DNA from: Pseudopithomyces maydicus
Lineage: Eukaryota; Ascomycota; Dothideomycetes; Pleosporales; Didymosphaeriaceae
Direction: 5' to 3'
Assembly (NCBI GenBank): GCA_026873275.1
Contig: JANTUC010000015.1
Span: forward strand, 1,302,001-1,366,000
DNA length: 64,000 nucleotides
In this document: positions 30,991 through 42,103 of the stretch, piece after piece
How the letters are laid out: every line of letters begins with the position of its first letter
Numbering within the stretch: the stretch's first letter is position 1
Translations under genes and position numbers: made by a program
The notes under the pieces: model-generated
What the model was told of the DNA's origin: nothing
The model's database searches: none
Seen by the model: the letters and a program-made list of their open reading frames with translations, nothing else

Positions 30991-33002
30991 GGGCCATGTC
31001 CGTGGTACATACGTACATGCTGTACACTGATAGTAAGCGCCCTAGGTGGACTGACCATGCAGATCTGTGAGTAAGACGTTTGACGCAAAACGTGGGATAA
31101 TCCAAACTATCGATCGATACTATTTCTGTTTCTGGGTGCCTCTCAGGCATGTAGAGGCTTCCTGATCGGTCTTGAGCGCGCGCATAACTTCCTATGTTGG
31201 TGGGGGTCGCTGTAACAATCATACGACACGTCGCCGCGTGGCTACCGGTAATGTGACATGCATGTGGTAGATCTCGATCGGCCCAACTAACCGATCTAGA
31301 TACTCTGTGCCTATCACTGCATAGAGACCAAGCTGCAAGAGGGCCATGGCCAATGAGAAAGCTCGATGTATGACGCCAATGCTGATGGCGTACGGTCAGC
31401 GGTGGAGCCAAACTGCTGCTGAAGGCAAGTCAATTCAATTGCATGCTTGGTCAGACGTGCCTCGTGCTAAGTCCAGGGCGCGAGAGGTGCCTGTCGCGGT
31501 TCCAGATGCAATAAACAAAAGAATTCTGGGGAATGGTTCTAACATCGCCGAGAGAAGATCGTTCGAAGTTGCCATTTTGGTCTCCTTATGCTAGATGTCC
31601 ATCATTACCGATACTGAAAGATGCAAATATAGGCGAAGGGGAGTGGGAAAATGTGAAAATGGTGAGTCTAGACTATGTCTGGCGTAACTTTGGTGTTTTT
31701 GACTTCAGAAAGAAACCTGTTTCTATGTTGTGATTAGTAAACGTGGCTTCACGCTTCATTTTTGCAGATCGTGGTGTCCGTGGGTGTATTGAATACTTCA
31801 GCCATTTGTGATGATGGCAAGCGAAACGGCGACGATATACTCTTGGGCACACGGATCTGTACAATGAGCCTTGACATGCTGGGGTAGTATGGTCGACGAG
31901 GCTGAGCACACGGGAGGCTCGGCGTTCCCGCACATGCACAATGACCCGACGGTTGTGAAGTGCGCTGCAGCTCGCGTATCTGCTGCCATGGCGCTCTCAT
32001 CACACGTGCCATCCTGGGAAGGTCAACGTAGTTGCATGAGAGGAGTCACAGCCTCATTTTGCCGATGCATGAGTCCTCTGACATTCTGGCAAAGATGACG
32101 AAGTAGACGCGCAGAGAGGCGCTGTGTAACATTTGTCCTTCGGACAGAGGGAGGGACCTACTTCCTCTTCGGTCCCCTGTCTGGGCTGGTGAACGCTTGT
32201 CATCCAGAGCATCGGGGAACATCTGATTAGCGCGCGTAGGACGGGCCGTCCCCGAATCGAGTCACGCCAGATGCTAGGCTGCTTCGATCCGTTCGTCTCA
32301 GCCGCGGGCATCCTCCATCGCAAACGAGGCCGTTGACATCAAGCAGCGGACGGAAATGGCAAGCGATCGACGGCGAGGCTGGCACTGCAGGGTGGAGGGG
32401 ACAAACGTCCGGATTGCGTTTACGTTGGTACGAACACGTTGAGCAAGACAGGCTGGCGTGAAACATGGTGGCGCCGCTGTTGTCGGCACATGCACCCAGG
32501 CTATGCGGGGCAACGGACCAAGGTGTGCAGGTCGGTAGGTGGAGTACAAGTTAGTGGCGGATAAAATGTGGTGGAGGTTGCTTTTTCGATTCGGGCCCAT
32601 GAAGCCGCTCCCTACCGGATGACTAACCCATTGCTTCAAACTCGAACCGGAACCGAGCCACCCTTTTCAATACAGAAGGTGGCACAAAAGCGCTCAGCGC
32701 CGCTCGCGCCAACGAACGAGCTACCGTATGTACAAAGCGGCCGTTGTGTCGTAAACCTATCCATTTGCTGAACAGGCGGGTATCCTCCATGCCTTGCCCG
32801 CGGCCCTGCTAATAATAATACTTTCCTACCTAATAAAACAACACCGACGGAGAAACCAATGTCACGAGGAAGGTCCGAGTCCAACAGAAAAAACATTCGC
32901 CGCAAGCGAGCGCGGCCAAGGCCTAACACCGCATAGCATACGCTGAGAAAAGAAAACATACATACAGAGAAGGGCTCCAGGGCAGCTTCCGCGTGCTCTA
33001 TG

Positions 33003-36000
33003 CTACTCGAATCCGCCGCTGCTGGCCCACCCCCATGCGTCCATCGCATAGTGCTCCTCTGCCCGGGTGCCTGCAGGTGCTGGTACCGGCGCATCACTGG
33101 TCGACGATAGTTGAATGGGAATTGTATGCTGCCACGTAGTTATCGGAGCGCTTTGTTGCGAAAAGGCAGGGGTAGCCTGGCCGCCAGGAGACATGCGCGA
33201 AAATGACAACGTTGGCTCTGAGAAACTCGACGGTGGTGCTGCAGGCCGCGCTGCCCACGACGGATGAACATTGGGGCTGCTGAAAGCCGTAAACCGCCCG
33301 GGTACCAATGTCGCCGTGAGCGGTGAAGCGAACTGTGGCATCAGAGCCTGAAGGCTATCACTATCCACCTCCTCCTCCCAGTCGAGACCGGCTCCAACTG
33401 TCTGGAACTGGCTCCGATGTTCATATCCTACTGCGTTGGAACCCTGGCTCTCCCGCCGGCGTGTGGTCGCCTGCGCATCCGGTGTGATGGGTGGCGGGAG
33501 AGGGGATTGGTGCAGCAAAGGGTACGAGTGGTGTCTTAAATGAGGCGACGGAAGTTGGTCGAGTCCCGTCGGTGTGCATCCCAAGTTATGCTGGTGACGG
33601 TGTTGTTCTCGCAGGTCTGCAGTGGGTGACGGAGACGATGTCGGAGCTGTCAGACCCTGTGGCTGGAGATCCTGTGAAGGCGCTGTCGAGAACGTCCCGA
33701 ATCGTAATGGTGCCGATCTCGGGGACCCTGTCGCTTCCTGCCACTGTTCCGAAGATCGAGCATCCCGAACATCTTCATAACGTTGCGGTGGCTTCGTATC
33801 TTCCTGTTGCCTTCTTTCAGCTTTCTTTAGATGTTCCTCTTGCTTGACCGGGTTCGATGATTTAGCTGTGCCTGTCAGGAGGCCTGAACCCATACTCCAG
33901 GTCAACGGCGCAAACGCCTCCGGAACGAAGGATTGGAGGCCTGGGTCTTCGAGGAGGAGCATTCCCGTGTTACCCATCACCGTGTCATGCATGCTTCCAA
34001 ATCCTGGTCGAGCCTCATTTTTAGCTGTGCCCTGCATTTCGGCATCACACCGCAAAACTCCTTCTCCTGTCAACAAGGGCGCACGCTTTCTGACGTGTGT
34101 ATCGAAAGCGCTGATCATTCGTCGAAGTTCAGCTAGACCCCAGCTCACCCTTTCCACAGCCATGCTTGCCAGACCATGCACTTCATTCTTTTCGAGCTGT
34201 TGGAATACGACGTATGCTTTCTCTACCTTGTCAATGCGGCTAAGCTCCCCTGTTTCCATTGCGTCCAGTAAAAGGATCATGCATGAATTGAACGCTTGCT
34301 GTCCCATTGTCCAAGTGATCTGCGCGGCTGGAACCCGGAAATGGAAGAAAAGAAATGCTGTCAGAAGATCTTGTGAAGACGACAGGACCAAGGCCCGGCC
34401 TCTGAGTGAAGCCTTGGGGGAACCTGGTGGCGAAGGACAATTCAGTACTGCCGGGATGACAGGTTGGGTGGAAAGATGGTGTAGCTGCGGGTTCGGATGA
34501 GGAAACGATTGCGCTGATTGCTTTTCAAGACGCTGGCGATTGAGTAAGATGAGATATGTGTGGGTTTTGCAATAAACAACTATAAGCGTAAGCAATCCAC
34601 TGAGTGCATGGTCAACAGAGCAATGGACACACCAGCTGCCATGGTTCCAAGTGGCCATTCTGGTATTTCCGTCTTTTTGTCCAACCATGATTCGTCGAAC
34701 TGTAACATCTCGGGAATGGTTTCAAGTAAGCTTCTGAGCTGATCCGTAAATTCGTCGATTTTGCCGTTCGTAAGTCGATCACTACTCAGAATCTGCCTTG
34801 CTAGTAGGGTGAAATGATTGACGAAATCACCGAACCGTAGCATCTGGGGGTTCGTTGTAAGTTCATGTGGAGGCGGACAGTCACCAATACCACTGATACC
34901 AAGTGGCCTGCCGAGAGTCATCGAATACTCTTGGTCCATGTGAAGCATCCACCACCATAAAGTCTGTCGAATTGAGCACTCCCTTTGTGTAGGGGGAGCT
35001 GGATCGAGATATTTGGGGTGTCGATGCAGCCCAATTGAGTGGGCGAGTCGAATAGTGGTGCCGAACAACGTCCACGCGTCCAGAAATCGGCCACTGTTTG
35101 TGAGGAACGGTCCGATCATGATGAGAGCCTGGATACCAAGTAGAGTTGGTTTGTGCATGAAAGACGCCATACGAAGTGCTTGCATAGCTGCTGCGACTGT
35201 TGTTTCAGTTAGACATATGTAATGCCACAGCTGCTGAAGGACTGACTGTACACATTCCCCCTCGCCAGTTCCTCATTCATGGTCTCGGCTTTCCATTGGC
35301 CTCCAGACCTGTCCCATGTGGAGTATTGTGATCCCAGGGCTAGCGCGGCGAACAAAAGAGCGAGCATATCGGGGCACATCTGTGCATTTTTCTCGGATCC
35401 AAAAGAAAACGCGAAACTTCCTCCCGTGTTATCTCCATTGGAACATGAGGAAAGGCGCAGAGATGGACTCGCTTCTCGAAGAAACCAAGGTAGTCGAGTA
35501 ACACTTCGGTGGTGGGGAGACACGTTAATAGCTCCGGTATGCAATCCTCAGGCTTCGCGTTAAACAGGGTTGGGAAAGGGTGAGGGGGTGGACAATTGGA
35601 TGTGTACATATCAGGGCCACGTGGCATGAGATGCGCGAGAGACTGCGAGGACCCAGGAGCGAGGTGAATACTGGCAAACTGCTCCGCTGGTCAGGTGGTG
35701 TATGAAGCGAACTCTTCTGCACCTACATCTGTAACAACATTGGCAAGTCCTGGGCTACCAAAATATATACTGTCGGACCATTCGGATCCCTGGAAACGTT
35801 TCTGCTTCGTAACGCGGCGTCTTTGCGATACGCCCAACGATCGATCACCAAGTAGCGAATCTGGCGAGACGGCGTGGTCGGACTCACGGTCATCAATTGG
35901 GATTTGAGATGCCCGTAACCGTTCCTTCAGGCGAAGGTTTTCAGCTCGCAATTTCCGAATTTCATACGACTGTTGGATGGGTGCGTAATCGCCGCTGTCT

Positions 36001-36292
36001 GCAACGAAGTGACACTCTTTCGGTGCTCCACGCGCGCAGCATGCCGTACATGGTTTTGTCCGATCGCACTGTGCGGCTTTAGTAGATATAGTGTACAAAT
36101 GGTACACATGATTACCTTGACCTTTCGTTCGCGGCACTTCGTACAGGAAAGAAGCTGACGAGGCTGTTGGTTTTGATATTTTTTTCTGGTGCCTTCGGAA
36201 AGGTTTGACGACCGGTCGGGATGGTTGTGACGACTCTCGGCTGAAGAAATCGACGTGGGAGCAGGGTTGAATACGCGTGCTGATTCACTCAT
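33003..36292 (-). CDS. Zn2Cys6 fungal-specific transcription factor, one frameshift
   Basis: Nuclear regulator of about 1030 aa. Exons: 36292-36116, 36068-35727, 35678-35247, 35196-34633 and 34579-33003. The binuclear cluster is CTKCRERKVK (end of exon 1) joined to CDRTKPCTACCARGAPKEC, with the standard C-x2-C-x6-C-x5-C-x2-C-x8-C spacing, followed by a short coiled coil (EIRKLRAENLRLKERL). The fungal-specific middle homology domain spans LLDYLGFFEKRVHLCAFP, NSGRFLDAWTLFGTTIRLAHSIGLHR and TLWWWMLHMDQEYSMTLGRPLGI. The C-terminal ~300 residues are Ser/Pro/Gln-rich, possibly activating. The 48-nt intron 2 removes an in-frame TGA. The frame breaks at a T5 run (35387-35391; A5 on the coding strand) between FLLDPRK and NAQMCPDMLALLF; lengths total 3092, or 1031 codons with one base. 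Target genes unknown. Confidence 0.85.
35387..35391 (-). other. Apparent 1-nt frameshift in a T5/A5 homopolymer
   Basis: Two halves of the fungal-specific transcription-factor domain are in different frames on either side of this run, with no splice signals between. One more A on the coding strand joins them. Confidence 0.65.
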
Positions 36293-37539
36293 ACTGAGTA
36301 AGACCGACGCGGAGCGCTAAGCAAAACATTAAGAGAGCCGACAGGGAAGGTGATGCTGAATGATGCAGATACAGTAGTCCTCCGGACAAGTACGGCTGTG
36401 ATAGGATAGGTGCGAGCTATATAGCGCTCGCTCAGGGTAGAAAATATGACGGCTGCGACCCGTTTCGAAGAGCTATAGCCCCCACAGAAAGATACTTGCT
36501 GTAAATAGATGTCGCCGAGAACCTTACGTGAAAAAAGCCAAGAACCAGATTTCATCTATGAAGCCTCATTATCAGGCTAGAGTAGTTTCAATTGGGGGAG
36601 GAAAAAATCGCTAGAGACGTAAGAGTCAAAGGGTCACCGAGATTCCGTGTTTCCTTATTAGTCTTGGTGCATCAAAGTCCTGGGCTAATTTGTTCACAGG
36701 CCTCATGATCGCGTAGCACAGGCTTATCGCCAAGTGATGGAACTGCAGGGAAGGTGGCATGGGTACTCCACCGACCAGGTTGGTGCAGTAGAAGAACGCA
36801 TGATACAGATCTTACGCTGACCAGTTGAGCGGGCCGATCCTTTGGAAACGCTTCCTCGACCATGCGGCGTGTACCATCCCGCCGGGTCCTCTGCCCTCGT
36901 TTTGCGATTGCTTAAGCATTGCTTTTTGCTTCGCTTACGAGCCTTCACCAATGGCCAAATGCGTCACCAAAGGATGCTATTGAGACGGGTGCGCCTTCGG
37001 CTAGTCCTTGCTCTGTCCGTGTAATGGTGGCACTTCGTTCAAGATGGGACCTATCAGGCAATTCACACTCCACTTTTCCTCGGCCGCACCACTCTTCCCT
37101 TCCAGACGACCCCAACGAACAACAACCAACAATCCGCTGAAATTATATTCGTATTTTCAATTGACCAATCCGAAAGACATGATTCGAGCAGTGCTTTTGC
37201 AACTCTAGCTTCGTGATTGAAAACGCCCGCTGCGTTTTCGTGCTAAATAGAACTTGTAGAAAGCTGTTATTCGAGCCTTCAGAAAAATCATAAGCATCGA
37301 GACTATTTACGAAGCCTCGTAGTGTCTCGGTCATTACTAAAGGCATTGAAAACGCCCCCGGGACTGCCTGTGAGATGCAATGACTAAACTGAAGATGACG
37401 AAGATAAAGGAAAGAGGAAGCCTGATATTGCTACAATAATGTTGTCACAATGACGAGATCTCCGGACGGTGGTGACTATCGATCGCGAGCATCGGTAAAG
37501 ACCTACGGAGAAAAAGTCAAAACCCCCAGAGATTTAGGT
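36293..37539. other. Intergenic region, no gene seen
   Basis: About 1.25 kb: promoter of the Zn2Cys6 gene and 3' flank of cyt-4. Short ORFs at 36672-37346 have no recognisable features. Confidence 0.5.
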
Positions 37540-40500
37540 TCAAAATGGTGTATCTCGATGAACCAGGCAGATTGGTAGCACGTAGATCGCATTTCGGAAC
37601 ACATCGACGTGTCTGATCTTCACTTCCCAGAGATCGCCAAGCTGGAAGTCTTCAAATGAGTGTCCGGTGCCGGTATACATTATCGTAGCATTCCCGCCAT
37701 AACCGCCGAAAACGCATTTGACACGGTCCTTTTCACCTGCAATTCGTACTCGCGCAATAAACGTGTCTGGCAACGGAGCCTCCTGATGATGAAAGGCTCG
37801 CATAAATGCCTGCGATAGCCAAAATTCGCTTGATTTCTTCTGCATGACCCGTATCACCACCTCCTTGGGGGACAGCGTAACTATAGATTCCTGTATTTGG
37901 CGTTGAGAAAAAGGCATGATAGAACGGGGAGAAGCCCCGAGTATTTTCGCGCTGAGCTTTTGACCGGTGCGTGCCTCGTAGCGTACTGCGGCTTCGATTT
38001 GCCAGTGGGCGATCATGTCGCTGAAACGCCTCAGGGGGCTAGTAACTTTGACGTAGGCCTCGGCACCGATAACTCTATGCGGGATGGGCGACGAATGTGC
38101 GACAGCGCGACCAAGGGCCGTAGCATACTGTTGTGCGATACTATAAGACATGGTACTATGTTTCTCCATGTATGGAAAGAGTACTTTCTCGCGAAACTCA
38201 TTCAAAGAGAGTGATGTATTCGGGCTCTCCACGGTGCCTTTGAACATGACAGGAATATTCCGCTCGGCACACCACAACCCGGCTGAACGGCATGCAAGAA
38301 GCATCATTTCCTCTGTAATTGTAGTAGCGTCAATGGTGGTTATCAAATGGTCTCGAATATTGTAATCTGTTCCCCTGACCCGAATGATTGGATCACCAAC
38401 CACTCGACGAGCTCTGTCAAGAGATGGTGGCATCCATTTCAGGCCTGCGGTGGAAGGCGTTTCGTAAACAGTAACGTCGAAATCTTTCGAGCTGGAGAAC
38501 CTCACACCTCCGTTGGCTTGACGACTTTTCCAAAGTAACCGGGCAGCTACATATAGATCTCGCAAGTCTTGAACCTGTTCGACCGTCAATCGGCTGGCAG
38601 GTCGAATCTGAGTCTCAGTGGGAACTTTTCCTCCTACAACTAGTTCGCTATTACCCCTCTTGAGTTCTTCGTCCATATAAGCCGAGAGTTCGTTGGGGGT
38701 GATAGCGATGACGTTTCGTATAACGCCATGCTGGATCTTGGTCTCGAGGATTGTTCCTTCGCCATCGATCCGTGAACTGAACGATATGACAGGTCGGTTA
38801 TTTCTCAGGCTGAAATAGTCCTGTGAAGCCCAGGCAGGTAGCATAGGAAATACAGTTTCAGGTATATAGACTGTTTCTGTCATATGAGCAGCCAGGCCGG
38901 ATATGACATGGGTCTTGTCGAAGAAAGCCGTTGGATTGGCTACATGGACGTGTATCCAGTATTCGGACGGTTTACCAGAAACTCGTTCTATGGATATTCC
39001 ATCATCAATTTCTTTGGCGTCGGCACTGTCGATACAATAGACTGGTGTTGAGCCCCAGTCACGCCTTAAGTCGGCCATTTTGTCTCGGAAATCAGGATTT
39101 TTTCTTGTCAGTTCTACTTTTGCGTTGAGAAGTTCAAGGTTACGAGAGGTACGGACAGTCGGCAGCATTAAACTTTCATCATACACGTGTCTATTTTCAT
39201 AGGGTGTAATTACTCCGATCTCTTGTAATAGGGTATATCCCGCCAGTTTCCCGGCAGATCTGAACTGTATGTCATTTTGCATGGCTACTTCGTTGTAGTA
39301 CCCGACAGCAAGGATGATTGACGAACAAGCGGAGTGTAGAGCTTGAGAGTCGGTAAACTGGTCGCTGAGGGACCATGCTTGTAGAAAATTGATGATTTGT
39401 CGATCCGATGTGCTGAACTCCTCGCCCCAGGCGATCTTGGTAATGCCTGTATGCTTTCTGGGGTAAGATTGAGACATTTCGGGTCCTATGAAACCGGGAT
39501 ATGATTGTCGGCTTGTCCGACTTTGTGCAATCAGACGCCTGGCCTTGTCTACAAAGTCCCGAACGTATTTGGCACCAAGACTTGGGCTTTGCCGTGCACG
39601 GGAGCCACCTTTGACAAGCGCAGCCTCAAACTCGGTGTAGTCTCGAACCCATTGATGGACTGCTTCCATGAGTTCAACATCGTTCCGTGGCCGGATGGCG
39701 AAGACGTTGGTCAATCGTTGACTACGTCGATCTGAACGGAATCGGAACTCGTCATGCTTGAGGGCTTTTCGAACAGCCAACAGAGCGGGAGGGGATGCCG
39801 ACCAGCCCGGGTCTTTGTTTGCGAGAAGTGTCTTCGCGATCTGCGATAGGGTCATCATTCGAGTGCGAGTTGGGTCGGCGAGGGTGGAATAAGCGGTGTC
39901 TAGGATCGGGGCATTGGTCCGGTAGATGCGCTCCGACTCTTCGGTGAGACGATGCAGCATGTTCAGGACTGGGGCACCGATATCGCGCGGAACGTGGATC
40001 CCATTGCTCGGTAACACGGTCCTCTTGCCTTTGGTAGGCAGAAAAGGAAGCAAGGGTTGCAGCAGTACAGGATCTACGGCGCCGGGAATAGCAAAAGTTA
40101 TCTCTCTAGTGAGACAGTGCACCCAGTTCCCATTGATAGAGTAGAACTGACTCTCGAAATCCAGCTGCTGTACAAAGACGGCCAGGACCGGCTCACGGCC
40201 GGGCCTGGCCAGCTCAACAACGTCCCCTGGCTTCAAGAAGAGCCCTATAGTGACCACTTCGTCGTACTCGTACTCCTCGTCATCCAGCTTCCGCTCATTC
40301 TCGTCGAGGGCTTCATCCGCTTTACTCGCAAAGCTGAGTTTGGCCATGTCGTTCTGCATGTCGCCATGGACCGGGTGGTTCCCGAAAGCGGACAAAACAT
40401 TTTCGTCAGGTCCACCGTACTGCTCATCCCAGAGTTCCAGCTGCTGCCGCGTAGTGAGCTTCTGCTCTGCCGTGCCCAGCAACGTCGGGTTCGGCGGGGC

Positions 40501-40771
40501 TTCTGGGGAAGATGCAAGCTGAGGTCGGAATATCTTGAATCGTCGTTAGTCCGAGGTGGCCATTCGTAGAAGAAGCAGGGGCAGGGGAAAGGGTGTTGCT
40601 CACAGGTCTGGTGGTGTGCAGCGCGCGCCGTAGCGGGCGCGAGGCAACTGCGGGAACGATTCTATCCTTGCGTGACGATGTTCGGGCAAAAGCGGTCCGT
40701 GGAGAGGATAGACGCAGCTGGCATTGCCAGCAGATGTGTGAAGCCTGGGTGGAGGAAGTCGAACGTAGCAT
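37540..40771 (-). CDS. cyt-4: Mitochondrial RNase II-family exoribonuclease (CYT-4/Dss1 homologue)
   Basis: 3'-5' exoribonuclease of the mitochondrial RNA degradosome; Neurospora CYT-4 affects mitochondrial RNA splicing and turnover, and yeast Dss1 pairs with helicase Suv3. Two exons: 40771-40604 and 40518-37540, giving 1048 aa. The first exon encodes an Arg/Ser-rich presequence without acidic residues (starting MLRSTSSTQASHICWQCQLR), consistent with matrix import. The RNB domain begins at VYCIDSADAKEIDDGISIERV, where the clustered Asp residues are the metal ligands, and includes YWIHVHVANPTAFF, YIPETVFPMLP, FSLRNNRPVISFS, IDATTITEEMMLLAC and AYVKVTSPLRRFSDMIAHWQ. The C-terminal ~100 residues would be the S1-like domain. 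An ATG at 40879 is also in frame but its extension lacks targeting character. Confidence 0.93.
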
Positions 40772-41188
40772 GGCGTGTTGTAGAGCAACACTCTTTCCTG
40801 GTGTGAACGTGAATGTCGCCTTCCTTCCCCATGTCGAAAAGTTGGGCAAGCGCGACGTACAGTAAGTACGGTGGCCCAAGCGCGGGCCCCACCCTTCCCT
40901 AGCGCTCGCGCGAACTCACATGTCCTTCCGCCGCCCGCCGCCCTTCTCCCTCCCACACACAGCAAATATCAGCGGTAAGTGGCCAATGTTCATCTCAATC
41001 TGCATATCTGGGATTTGTATATATTTTTTGTGATGAGTTTAAAAAATTATAGCATGTATTATCCGACCAGCGGTACACGCTGGGGGGCGGAGCAAACTTT
41101 TTTCTGATCAACTTTCTCGACTCTGTTGCGTACACAATGTGTTAGAATGCCCAGTACTGACAGACTAGCAGGGTAGATAGAGCACGGC
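40772..41188. promoter_or_regulatory. Divergent promoter shared by cyt-4 and the molybdopterin synthase gene
   Basis: 417 bp between two divergent start codons. An AT-rich patch (41015-41055) lies in the middle. No specific element recognised. Confidence 0.5.
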
Positions 41189-41479
41189 ATGGCATCATCC
41201 AAGGCGCCCGTGGGTCACTTCTCCATCTTGTACTTCGCTGCTGCCTCGACCTTCACGACGAAGCCTAGCGAGCACCTTGCTGCGCCTGTAGAGGCACGCA
41301 ATTTGTTCACGGTGCTTGAAGACCGATACCCCGGCATCAGAGAGAAGGTGCTGAGCAGCTGCGCGGTGACGGTCAATCTCGCGTACATCGACCTCGATGG
41401 CGACGATGCGGCAGACCTTGACCTGGTCATCAGGGAAGGCGACGAGGTAGCCATCATCCCGCCCGTGAGCTCGGGCTGA
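41189..41479 (+). CDS. Molybdopterin synthase small subunit (MoaD/MOCS2A/CnxG-like sulfur carrier)
   Basis: 96-aa ubiquitin-like sulfur carrier. Its C-terminal glycine is thiocarboxylated and donates sulfur when the MoaE-type subunit converts precursor Z to molybdopterin, the cofactor of nitrate reductase and xanthine dehydrogenase. Motifs: FSILYFAAASTFT (first beta strand), VNLAYIDLD, LVIREGDEVAIIPPVSSG and stop. The PPVS ending places the terminal Gly exactly at the C-terminus as the chemistry demands; the penultimate residue is Ser instead of the Gly seen in MoaD and human MOCS2A. Intronless, length normal for the family. Confidence 0.9.
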   Translation: MASSKAPVGHFSILYFAAASTFTTKPSEHLAAPVEARNLFTVLEDRYPGIREKVLSSCAVTVNLAYIDLDGDDAADLDLVIREGDEVAIIPPVSSG

Positions 41480-42103
41480 AGAGGCTGTCCCGGGGAGGAG
41501 ACGACTAGATTTGGAGCGCGGGCAGAGCGCGAGCGAAGAGAAGGTGCGGTGCCAGAGACTCGACGAGAAGGCGGGTGGTAGTCGGCAGCTGCACCCCGCC
41601 AAGAGGCCTCTCATGGTTCACGGAAAGCAGGGCGGCGTCCCCGACGACTGCATGTACGTACGGAGCATCAGGCGGGAGAGCGAGCAAGCAAGCAAGCAAG
41701 CAGGCAGGCATTCAGGCAGGCAGGCAGGCATTCAGGCAGGCAGGCAGGCAGGAGCTCTCTGCTGGTGCTGCAAAGAAATAGAAATAAAAATCAAATAGCT
41801 GCGCCCGCCCGTGGACATGGCCCCTCCGCTCCGAGAGAGGTGAGTGGCGCCGGGGGTCAGCTCAGCCAGTAGTACCTAGATAGCAGTAGCACACAGGGCA
41901 TGGGCTCTGCCGCCTACCCGTGTGAATAAGATTCGTCGCACCCGTGTCGCTGCCTGGGGGGCGCCAGTTGCGTGTTTGTGCCTTGCATCTTGTCTTGGCG
42001 GTGGTCGAGGTGCTGGCAAGCGAAACTGCAACCAGTGCCACTCTACCCCGGACAACGGTCAATACTCATCCCGAGGCACCGACGAGCCCACCAAAAGGCA
42101 GCT
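41480..42103. other. Intergenic region with microsatellite
   Basis: Holds the GCAA/GCAG repeat (41685-41755) and the leader of the next gene. No gene supported. Confidence 0.5.
41685..41755. repeat. Compound AAGC/AGGC microsatellite with a nested higher-order unit
   Basis: Four AAGC units lead into AGGC units; two copies of a 20-bp block ATTCAGGCAGGCAGGCAGGC follow in tandem. Confidence 0.9.

Larger units (their letters stand above)
27600..33002. other. 5.4-kb gene-poor, simple-repeat-rich region
   Basis: No ORF with recognisable content. The stretch 28190-29400 is AT-rich with many TATA-like strings; 29570-30900 has many short CT or GA-biased runs and several microsatellites. ORFs of up to 190 codons at 27572-28184 are translations of pyrimidine-rich and CTG repeats, and the 182-codon minus ORF at 30863-31411 contains a DRQT repeat from the TGTC microsatellite. 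I see no long terminal repeats or transposase remains. Confidence 0.5.

Noticed and set aside
30863..31411. 182-codon minus-strand ORF with a DRQT repeat
   Set aside because: The repeat is the TGTC microsatellite; the rest has no motif and no splice-supported extension.
33844..34500. 218-codon plus-strand ORF
   Set aside because: Antisense to the last exon of the Zn2Cys6 gene, whose frame is supported by domain and splice evidence.
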